Shown in pieces: positions 40,820 to 52,800 of a stretch of 64,000 bases of DNA (position 1 is the stretch's first letter; every line of letters begins with the position of its first letter). This stretch comes from Tridacna crocea (taxonomy: Eukaryota > Mollusca > Bivalvia > Cardiida > Cardiidae). A model generated the notes under the pieces. It did not search any database, had not been told where the DNA came from, and saw nothing but the letters and a program-made list of their open reading frames with translations. Where the stretch lies: contig OX031070.1 of the NCBI GenBank assembly GCA_943736015.1, positions 22,651,673-22,715,672 on the forward strand. The letters run 5' to 3'. The position numbers and the translations under genes were made by a program.

Positions 40820-43800
40820 GTCTACGTTTTAGTCACAGACAAGGCAACTGAAATCACCGTAATTGTCAGTGAAGCCTGGTAATGATCACGTTGTTAGCCT
40901 TATATAGATGGTCATTAAAGTAGTTAGATCAATTTTTGTCCCTAAGATCGAATGAACAACCGCCATGAAAGGGGAAAGTTATATCGAAAGTAGAATTAAA
41001 CGGTTGTGGAAGTTGTGGGGAAGTTTTTGAGATTAGAGTAACTCAATTTAAAAAGTTTTACAATTACAGAAATTTTATAGAGGACCCTATAAAATTCATG
41101 TTTGTGTAGCATCGATCCGAATTCTAGCCTTGATGATATTCTAGTGATTGTTTCTCCGCCTACCTTCGTAGCAACCACTGACCGGTCATCTTTTAGTCGG
41201 TTTTAATTGGCTTTGATCTACTTGACAGCTGTGAACATGAATGTAAATGGACAGATAAATTATTTTACTTCAAATTGACAATATGATCAGAATAAGTATT
41301 TTGTATGTCTTGTTGTCATTACCAGTTTCTAATATATGCTTAATTTTTAAACAGACACTCATTATTCCTTCAGTTGACTGTGCATCATGTTCAACCTCCT
41401 TTCCTTTTTTATAATAAAGAAGCTCCATATGATCAACAGTTTAAGTGGTTAGTATGACTGCTTGTAAATTAACCCTTTACCACACAATACTGACATTTAA
41501 TGACCTACCTTCAGTCTGAAGGTCTGCTCCGATGCTATATTTGTCTCTAGTCTCCGCAGGCCTTCATATCAGCCCTCCTTAAACACTTCTGGAATTAATA
41601 TGATTTTACCCACATCTTTTCAAACAGCTCTATGCAACAAAGTTTCCAGTGACAGCTAATAAAATGGGCATGGATTGTTAGATAAATTATTAATCTTTAA
41701 GAGCACACAAGATATGCTGCAAAATATCAATTAAATCAATGGGAATTTACCTTTTTTCCTAACGTAAATAAATCCAGCTTAATTTGTAAACAACTAACAC
41801 GGCGACTTCCGTAAGTCAGGCATGGGCACTCAACGGAATTTGAATTTTGTACAGTCTGGCTCCCTAACCCTATACAGCCAAGTTCGATCAGGGTGCGTTT
41901 GTTTACAGCAAAATTCGCAACTAAACCGTCCTGTAGCGTGTCAGAGATACTGCGATTTCTGCCGAGATATGTGCATTGATAGGATCCCCATGTTTTGATT
42001 TCTGGTGAAGTAGGTCAACTGTTATTTACGTTGAAAAGTACAGATTTGCACAAAGGTAAGAGTTGGATATTAACTAACACCAGTTTTTTTGTAAAGATTA
42101 ATCATTTATCTAACGATCCATGCCCATTTTATTAGCTGTCATTGGAAATTTTGTCGCAAAGAGCCGTTCGAAAAGATGCGGGTAAAATCATATTTTTTCC
42201 AGATACCTTAAATGAAGATTGGTCTGAAGGGGTATGCAAAGAACAGTAACAAAAATAGCATCGGAGCAGACACCTTCAGACTGAAGGTATTAATGACCCT
42301 GAGAAAGGAGCCTATATAAAACATTGTGGGAAAAGGAGAAAATGCTTGTAACCAGCATTTTCTCATTTTCCCACAATATTTTGTACCCTATCAAAGTCAG
42401 AAAATCATCATATTAATAAGATTTTAATTTGTTGTCAGCAGATGCTTTGAATTTGGTAAAGAGTTAAATACATCCAGGACATTTTAGTGTCAGATTTTAA
42501 CTCTTTAGTACACAGCAAATAATAGACATGTCTGAACTAAAAGCATTTGCAGATGACAATTTAAACATAGCTTAAATGATGGAATTTGTCTTTGATAGAG
42601 TAGAAAACATTGTGGAAAAAGGAGAAAATGCTGCTTACCATCATTTTTTCCTTTTACCACAATGTTATCGAAAGGCCTCTTTCTGTCGTTAAAAGTTGGG
42701 ATCGTGTGGTAATGAGTTAAATCCAAACTGATAAATAGGTAAGCAAACGTACTTGAAATGACTTTCAAGCCTTTCAGAAGCCTTCTGAAAACATTGTTGG
42801 AAATGGAGAAAATGCTGGTAACGAGTATTTTCTCCTTTTCCTACAATGCTTCCTACTCTTCTGAAGTCATGTTTCAAATTTTGAGTCACATTTATTTTGT
42901 CGTCTGCAAATGCATTCACATAAATGTCTATAATTATGTCATTTGGTAAAGAGTTCAAAGATGGTAGCAGAAAAAGTGTCTATATGATAATGAGAGAAAC
43001 GAAAAAAAAAATATGTTTACATTTAATCTTTAAGTTGGTGAAGTAACTGAGACAGTCAGCATTTCTATGAGTACTGTAACTGATGCAGGCTTGGTCATTT
43101 CCTCGTGCCTCAAACGTTGTCCACAGACCACTCAATATGCCAAAGGACAATACACTCTCACAGGCACTGAATAACAGGTAACCTTGCAGCCAGTTATAAG
43201 CCATGCTCTGTAAAGAGGGGGCTGAATCAACCCAGGTCAGCCTGCGAAGTCCGCACAGGCAGATCTGGGCCAAAACTTTTCGCTATTGTTTAGTTTCTTT
43301 TATGTCCAAGGATCAGGCTTCCTCATGATTAACCCATTACCACATGAGAAAATTTTAGACTGGTCTAAATTGAAGGCATTTGCAGATGACAAAATAAAGG
43401 TGACTGAAAAATTGATTTTCTTTCTGGGAAGGGTAGAAAACACTGTGGGAAAAGGAGAAAATGCTGGTTACCAGCATTTTCTCCTTTTCCCACAATGTTT
43501 TCAAAAGGCTGGTTTCTCAGGGGCGTCAAAAGTAGGGATTGTGTGGTAATGGGTTAAGTTGGTTGTGGAAGAAGAGTGGCTATTACAGATCCGTAATTTT
43601 GTGATAGCTGGCTTGGTAAAATGCATTACAGAGATACAGTAAGCCCCTTTTTGCCAGGGCATGGCTCATATATGTTTACATTTTATGTATGAACATGCAA
43701 ATATATTTTTCTGTCTTGGAGGAGACCACTTACGAATAGTCTCGTTTAAGAAGGAGAAAATACCTGTAACATAATATTATGATGAATAGCCCCATAAATA

Positions 43801-46800
43801 AATTGCTGTTCCTGATGATTTTTATCCAGATTTCTAGGATGTGTTTAAAATTGTATGCTATGAATTAATTTCAAATGAGTCAAATTTGTGGATGGTTCTT
43901 TTCCTCCAAGAGTCCATGAGTTACATGGATTTACATGTACCTGTACAAGTTGAAGTATTAGCTCTTTGTCAAGGTAAAATTTAAGTCACAGATTTAATCA
44001 GACAGATTTTTATCTGTTAGGCTTCACTGAACAAGCAGACTACATAGAACCATGATCAGGCTGTGCAGTCCGTGCAGTCTGATCTTGAACTATGTTGTCA
44101 GCAAAATTCCATATTTTTGCGAGTGGAAATGAGAGAGTTAAACTTCCAATAATGGATTGGAAAACTTTCCTTGACTCCGAAAAATTGGAATCAGAGATTT
44201 TGGTGATCTTACCCACAACAGTGAAAAAGTTCACACGCTGCCTTTTATTTACTCGCAGGCTTTCGGATGACCCTGTGTTCTTTGTCTATGATCATAACAT
44301 GCTGAAAAAAGAAGAAGATGACTTAAAAGATGCAATTTTGTACTTCTCACCAGAATATGTAAGTCAGTAATTGATCTTATTATCTCTTTATTTCTTTACT
44401 CTTTACCAGACGACCAAATTTTTGACTCATCCAAATTGAAAGCATTGGAAAACAATTGAATTAATGCAACTTGAAAACTGAAATTTGTCTTGGGAAGGGT
44501 AGAAAACATTGTGGGAAAAGGAGAAAATGCTGTTTACCATTTTCCCACAATGCTTTATAAAGGCTCTTTCATAGAGTAAAAAAAGCAGGGATTGTTTGAG
44601 AAAGGGTTAAAAGAATATAACAAAATTTTACAATTACCCAAATTAATTAACCCATTACCACACAATCCCTACTTTTGACGCCCCTGAGAAAGAAGCCTTT
44701 AGAAAACATTGTGGGAAAAGGAGAAAATGCTGGTAACCAGCATTTTCTCCTTTTCCCACAATGTTTTCTACCCTTCACAAAACAATTTTCGATTTTTCAG
44801 TCACTTTCATTTTGTCGTCTGCAAATGCTTTCGATTTGGCCCAGTCTAAAATATTGTCGTGTGGTAATGAGTTAAGACTTTGGTAGACTACAAGTGAAAC
44901 ATTGCTCCGATGATGAGATTTGTCTTTGAAAGAATAGAAAACACCAGCATTACCAGCATTTTCTCCTTTTCCCACAATCTTTTCAAAAGGCTTCTTTCTC
45001 AGAGTGGTTAAAGCTTGAAATTGTGTTATAAAGATATCTATTGCTGAATGTGATAAATATTTAGTTTGTGCACTTGATAATAACACAATTTTACCAATTT
45101 CCTAAGGCTTATATAACAGTTATAGAAAATGTTTAAAATTAGAATGGTTTCCCTTTAAGTTGTCTGAACATACATTTAATCTGAGGGATTCCTGTAAATG
45201 AGGAGCATTCATAAATGTAGATAAGTAACTCTTTGCCAGATGCAAATCTGATTTATATACAAGCTACAAGTTTCACCTTAAAACATTGTAGGAAAAGGAT
45301 AAAAGGCTGGTTAGCAGCATTTTCTCTTTTACCATGGAATGTTCAAATTTACATAATCTATATTCTAGATGTCAGCCGATGACCAGTGTGCCCTGTGTGG
45401 ACAGCTGATGGGAATGGCTGAATTCCTGAGTGCCTCTATCAGTCAGTCAGCCCCGATGTTCTTCAAGTTTGACCATGAAAAGTTTGCATTAAAACGGATT
45501 GGTTCCTATTCTTTTGTGAGTATTAGCATTCAAAATGATCTTATATTAGTGTAGGATGTTTATTTGTTTAACCTTTCTCGCTGCACACTAGTTTTAAAAA
45601 CTGTGATGGAATGTACTTTTGAAAACATTGTGGGTAAAGGAGAAAATGCTGGTATCAAGCATTTTCTTCATTTCCCACAATGTTTTCTACACTTTTAGAG
45701 ACAACTCTTATAATATGAACTACATTGAATCATTGCCTGCAAGTGCTATCAATTTTGACATGGCTAAAACTTTCTGGTCTATTTAACTCATTACCAAACG
45801 ACAATATCTTAGGCTTGTCCATATGGAAACTATTTGCAGACGACAAAATAAAAGTGACTGAAAATTTGCAATTTGTTTTGTGAAGGGTAGAAAACATGGT
45901 CGGAAAAGGAGAAAATGCTGGTTACCAGCATTTTCTAAGGAGAAAATGCTGGTTTCCAGCATTCTCTCCTTTTCCTACCATGTTTTCTAAAGGCTTCCTT
46001 CTCAGGGTCGTCAAAAGTAGGGATTGTGTTGTAATGGGTTAAGGGTGTACTATTAACCAGATATAAGACCTGCTTTATGAGCAGTTCTCTCTTTCTTACA
46101 TTGTTTTTAAAAGCAACTTGCATCCATGTTTTCAAAAATTGAATGGTAAAAGCTTAAGTCTTTCCCTCATGTAGACAACTTGTGTCATCCAGTTGACCAC
46201 AAATAAAAATATTGTGGTCAGAGGAGATGTTACTGATGAGAAATTTCTCATTTTGCTACAATGTTGTCAAATGATTTTCCATATTTACCCATAACCAAAC
46301 AATTCCATGTTTCAATAGTCCTAAGGAAATAGTTTTCGAAAATAATTATTTTTTTAAAAGGAGAAAGTTTCATTTAATGTGTCTTGTGTAAATGCTTTCA
46401 GTTTGTGCAAGTTTGAAATTTTGTCTACTGATAAAAAGTTAATCCTATAGAGGATCCCTGGGTTGTAAAGATTTTAAAATTGATTTTTTCTACTTCTTCT
46501 CGGTGTGTACACATATAAATTTTTGAAATGTTATTTTTTGGGGGGGTGGGGGGGGGTCCATCGAAAATGCTCTCGTCTTATTATTTGATACTTTGATTTC
46601 CGGATTTCAGTGGATGTAAGCCGTTTACAAGAAAAGTCAACATTTCCAGTTCTAACCATGAGGAGGTCTTCACATTTAGAACCTTTTGTTTTTAATTTAT
46701 GACTGTATTTTACATAAATGCTGCGCAGTATCAAACCAGTATCATTTTTCACGAATCCGATAACCACATTTTTGCCAAAATTCTAGGGGGGGAGGTCTGG

Positions 46801-49800
46801 ACCCCTGGTTTCCCCCCCCCCCTTCTTGATCCGCCCATGTGATATACAAATCTGATGTGGCGTGATTCAAACCAATGGCAGAAAAATATCCTCATTTTTC
46901 GAGGTTTAATTAAAAGACCATTACTATAACCACTGAGCAAAAAAGGTATCTCTCCAATGCAGTTGTTAGATATTGTAGTTAAATTGAGAAAAATCATGCA
47001 TGAAGAAGTGGTCTCCAGGAAAAGTAGTACATGTATATATTTTCCAGTACTTTATTGAATTTTTTCCCAGGGTTTACAAGCAAGTGTTGCTATTCCTGAT
47101 TCTGTGGTCAGCGAGCAACTGATGAGCCTCTATGAAGTGTTTGTCACTTTTCATGGTAGTGTGGACAGTGTGAGGCTGGTGAGTGGTAATGTTGTCTCTG
47201 TGTGGCTTTGTGGTTTTTGGCTTGGCTACTTATAACCCTTTACCACACAATGACGACTTTTGACGACCCTGTGATAGAAGTCTTTTGAAAACATTATGGG
47301 AAAAGGAGAAAATGCTGGTGACCAGCATTTTCTCCTTTTCCCACAATGTTTTCATCCTCGGATACCCCGGGGTCTCCCTATTTGCTACTCTGTAGCGTAG
47401 CAAATAGGGAGACCCCAGGGTATCCGAGGATGCAATGTTTTCTACCCTTCCCAAATCAAATTTTGATTTTTCAGTTATATTTATTTTGTCGTCTGCAAAT
47501 GCTTTCAATTTGGATTAGTCTATAAATTTGTCATTTGGTAAAGAGTTAAGAGAAAATATGGAGGTATTGCAGTAGCCCTGTTGTTGTCATTATGCATTTT
47601 CTCCACTTTCCACAATGTTTTCAAAAGGTTTCTTTCACAAGGGTGTTAAAAGTCGTGATTGTGTGGTAAAGGGTTAATTTTTTGCAATATTTTGGACAAA
47701 CACATAAATTTATTTTTGAATAATTATGATCTCTGCTTTCCGTCAATATATGTACCCTATTTTCAGTGTTATTTCAATTATATTGCAGTAGCAGGTGCAC
47801 TTATCCACCATAATTTCTTTTTACCCATACTTTGCTCACTTTTTGCAAGCCATACACTGCTCACCGGCAAATATTATAAAGAGAATGAGTAGCAAGTGGG
47901 AGAGAAGAATGAATTCTATGGAAATGGCTTGTATTAGCTTTTGGCAAGAATGGCTTGCCAGGATTCATTTCTGGTTTACAAGACAAGAAATTGGTTTTGC
48001 TGTCTTTGATCAACATCGGCTATTTTAAAAGTAAAATAAAGTTTTTTTTTTCATTTACAGAGATGTAAAGACAGTCCTGTCCATTTCTTGAAGGAGTTTA
48101 GTAATATATGGAGGGTGATTTTAAAAATTTCCAATGTTAGTCTACATTCAACCGTCTCTCAAACTTTCAACCATGTTCCATGTGTCCAACTACCAAAGGT
48201 ATCTTTCACAGTTTAACCCTTTACCATTACCAAACGACAACATTTTAAATCGGTCAAAACTAAAAACACTTGCAGACAACAAAATAAACGTAACTGAAAA
48301 TTGAAATTTGTTTCCAGCAGGGAAGAGAACATTGCAGCAAAAGGAGAAAATGCTGGTTACCAACATTTTCTCCTTTTTCCACAATGTTTTCAAAAGGCTG
48401 CTTTCCAAGGGTTGTAAAAACCAGGGATTGTTTGGTAAAGGGTTAATTTTTCATCTCTATACTTTTGTAGAATGATATATTTATAATTAGCTGAATTTAT
48501 TTGATCAGGATTTTTTTTTTCTTTTTACTTGAAAATGAAATTACAGATCTGTTAATGTTTGAAGCATATTAATCTGGTGCCAATTAGGGAAAGTAGTCTG
48601 GTAGCTATTTTTGTTTATCTGTTGATCAAACAAATATCTGTTTAACTTGATCAAACAAATATTTCAATTGTCAAGAAAAATATGTCTTTATTACAGAGTG
48701 GTTCCCATTTATTTTCTCAAGCATCCCATCTACTTCAATCAAGTCAGAGACGACCTTTTGTTCTGGCTGGCGCAATATTCTATAAGAACAAGTAAGTCAG
48801 TTATCTCTTGTATATATCAATTATACCTTTTAGACAAAGGCTTTTTTTTTTCAAACGATTCTGTCTGTTATTGACAAAGAAGATGAGGGCTTTTGAAAAC
48901 AATGTGGGAAAAGATGTAGGTGCTAATATTTTACATTTTCTCCTTTTCCACAATGTTTTTAGAAGCAGACAGTTCAATTTGGTAACTGAAATTGCACTGT
49001 ACTGGGACAAGCATGGTCTTTTTTGCTGGTAAAATTTATCCTGAAACTGGCATTGGTTCTGATTGAGTGAAAATTTTTGTTTGTAAACAGACTTAGTGAT
49101 AAACATTGTGATCATGCCCATTAAGTATATACTGAGTAACAGAATTTTGTATGTCTGTCCTATTTGAATTTTCAAGACTTGAAAGTAACACAACTGGGCC
49201 CGTATTCACCAACCATTCTTAAGAATATTCTTAGTCGTATTCTTCAGAATTTCATCACTTTGAAAGTAACAGAACGTCTGATTGGCTAAACCATATGGTT
49301 TAGCCAATCAGAAGTTCTGTTACTTTCACTGTCTGAAAATCGTGAAGAATAAGACAAAGAATGTTCTTAAGAATTGTTGGTGAATACGGGCCCTGGTTGG
49401 CTAAACCATTTCAGAAATTGTGTTTGTTTCAGCTTCTGAAAATCTTGGAGAAGAGGACAGAGAATGCCTGTAACCCTTTACCAAACAATCCTCACTTTTA
49501 ACACCACTGAAGAAAAAAGCTTTTAAAAACAATGTGGGAAAAGGTGAAAGGGCTGGTGAATCTCATCTTATCCTTTTCTCACAAAGTTTTACAAACTATC
49601 AAGAACAAATTTTGTCATTTGGGCCACTTTTGATAATTAGTTGTCTGGAAATGCTTTCAGTTTGGATTTGTAGTTTGGTAAAGGGTTACAAATGGTTGTG
49701 GTTTTGGTTGTAGTTAATAATGTTGTGTCCTAGTCTGGGAGGTAATGAGTAGGCCTAGTAATGATAAAGTCTTGAGTTCAATACCTTGACTTTGTTGACT

Positions 49801-52800
49801 GTTCATTGGCCCACACTTTCAGTCCAAGTACTGATGTAGATCCCAGGAAGCAGAATCAAAGGAGGTTGGTAAAAGTTTCACAACAACTTTCATTTCTTCC
49901 GTCATATCTGTTTTTAGTTAGCAAATGCTTTCAATTTTGATAATCTTAAATTTTGTTATTTTGGAAAGAGTGAAATGTTTTCAACCCTTTGCAAGACAAG
50001 AAAATGTTAAACTTACCAATATTTATTGCATTTGAAACATTCAAATGTGGCTAAAATGTTGAACATTGTTAAAGAGGGAACAGCATGTTGGAAAAAGGAG
50101 ATAATGCTGGTTTTCAGCATTTTCTCCTTTTTATAAGCCAGTCGAAGACGGGACGTATTATGGGATCACCTGTGGCATGCAGGCGGGCGGGCGGGTGGGC
50201 GTCGGGGCGGGCGGGCAGGTGGGCAGGCAGTGTCCAGTTCTTTGTCCGGAGCATATCGCCAAAACTATACTAGCTAGGGTAATGAAATTTCGTGGGTGGA
50301 TAGATCTCATCAAAGGGGAGAGCAGTGCACAGGAATCATAACTTTTGCTTGCTTAATTTTTTTGTTATTGCCCTTTGTTGTTTTTCATATTTGAATTTTG
50401 TCCCGAGCATATCTCCATAACTATACTAGCTAGGGTTCTGAAATTTCATGGGTGGGTAGATTAATAAGGGGGAGTGCAGTGCACAGAAATCATAACTCTT
50501 GCTTACTTAATTTTTGAGTTATTGCCCTTTGTTGTTTTTCGTACTTGAATTTTGTCCGGAGCATATCTCCAAAACTATACTAGCTAGGGTTATGAAATTT
50601 CATGGGTGGATAGATCTCATCAAGGGGAGTGCAGTGCATAGGAATCATAACTCTTACTCACTTAATTTTTGAGTTATTGCCCTTTGTCGTTTTTCATACT
50701 TGAATTTTGTCCGGAGCATATCTTCAAAATTATACTAGCTAAGGTTATGAAATTTCATGGGTGGATAAATCTCATCAAGGGGGGTGCAGTGCACAGGAAT
50801 CATAACTTTTACTCGCTTAATTTTTGAGTTATTGCCTTTTGTCATTTTTCATACTTGAATTTTGTCTGGAGCATATCTCCAAAACGATACTAGCTAGGGT
50901 TCTGAAATTTCATGGGTGGATAGATCTCATCAAGGGTGAGTGCAGTGCACAGGAATCATAACTCTTGCTTGTTTAATTTTTGAGTTATTGCCCTTTGTTG
51001 TTTTTCATACTTGAATTTTGTCGGGAGCATATCTCAAAAATTTATACTAGTTAGGGTTATGAAATTTCATGGGTGGATAGATTTCATCAAGGGGGAGTGC
51101 AGTGCCTAGGAATCATAACACTTGCTCGCTTAATTTTTGAGTTAGTGCCCTTTGTTGTTTTTCATACTTGAATTTTGTCCGTTGCATGCCCCAGCTTTAC
51201 AACTTGGGGTAAGACGGGCGTATTTTGCGACAATTTGCAGCTCTTGTTCCACCATGTTTTAATTTGCTTTCTTAACCCTTTACCCAATTAGGCATTTTTA
51301 TGGTATCTCTTATTGACCCTATATCACAGCAAGGATGAAGCCTTTTGTTATGTGTATATGACACCTTTAGATAGTGTAGAAAATATTGTGGCAAAAGGTG
51401 AAATCTCGTCACTAGCAATTTCACACTTTGCCACGATGTTTTCCAGAGGCTCCTACAAGCAATGCGTAGAAATGAGTAACTATGGAGTAAAGGGTTAGGG
51501 TTGTTAAAACTTTGGATGGTTTGGTATATGGTTTTTGAGCATATAATTCAAATTTAGGGAGTACATGTACTACTGAAAGTCTTTTGTCTTACAAAACTGT
51601 TTCAGGGTTTTATGCACTCAACTTTCACCAGCCTTGACACGTCATTTAACTTATCTACAAAACCAGGTATGCATTTTGAACTTTTTGTCAGAAAAAAAAA
51701 CAACTTTACAAAACAATCTCATGTGTTATTGATGCCTGATAAGGAAGTGCTGTAAGAGTAATGCCAAGGATGCTAATGCCTAGAATATGTAAGTGGAAAG
51801 TGTAGATCAAAGATCAGACTGCACATTATGCACTGTCTGATCTTGATCAGCTGTGGTCATGAAAGGGGCTTTTAGGGTTACTGTTGTTTAACCCTTTACT
51901 AAACAATCCCTGATTTTTACAACCATGATGTAGAAGCCTTTTGGAAACATTATGGGACTTCCCAAATTTCAGCTTTTGAGTTATGTGTATTTTGTCATCT
52001 GCAAGTGCTCTCAGTTTGGTCCAGTCTTCAATTTTGTTGTTTGGTAAAAGTAAAAAGATGTCTATGTAAGAAAGCAGGCAGTGATTTGGTAAGAACAATG
52101 CGCAAAGTTCTGGTAAAAGCAACAAGTTTTGGAAGAACATGGTGCTATGTATTAATTCTTTACCACACTGGCCCAACTTTTAACACCCCAATTAAAAGGG
52201 CCTTTAGAAAACATTGTTGGAAAAGGAGAAAATGCTGGTAACCAGCATTTTGTCTTTTTCCCACAGTTTCTTCCTTTCCTAAAACAACTTCAACTCTATA
52301 GTCATATTTATTTTGTCGTCTGCAAGTGTTATTGAACCAGTCTAAAATTTTGTCGTTTGGTAAAGAGTTAAGCAAACATAAAATCATTAAACATATTAGA
52401 TAATACAAAAAACATTAGATGATATTAGACAATGTTACAATGTTATTAATCAAGTGATTTCTTATTGGCCCAGTTACAGGCCCGAGGTCAGTTGTATTGG
52501 CCCAAGGCCGAAAGCTGAGGGCCAATACGGCTGACTGAGGACCTGTAACTGGGCCAATCACTTGATCAATGACATTTTTATAGATCAATTGTTGGCTCAG
52601 AATGTCGACCTTCAACTTCGCATAACACATTCTCAGTTTCTTTGGCTGACAAGAGTTCAAAGCGCCCAATATCGTCTGCTAAGACTTCAAGCATATCTTT
52701 CCCTTTTTGGGCATTTTTTATGGGACATTCTCTTTTCCTCAGACATTTGATTTCTTTAAACATAAGAAACGAAAACTTGTAGCATAACATCGGCCATTTT

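Noticed and set aside
44092-44258. Start of HPS4 at the ATG of the upstream open frame
   Set aside because: This part covers a family-D palindrome and a pyrimidine tract with CAG, so it is better read as intron ending at 44258.
6905-44875. Many open frames of 60-100 codons with the shared peptide [17 protein letters not shown]
   Set aside because: They are translations of the family-A MITE hairpin in whichever frame happens to be open; the similarity is of DNA, not of protein.
51606-51666. Alternative reading frame GFMHSTFTSLDTSFN of HPS4 exon 7
   Set aside because: Does not match the phase left by exon 6; the in-phase KVLCTQLSPALT agrees with vertebrate HPS4.
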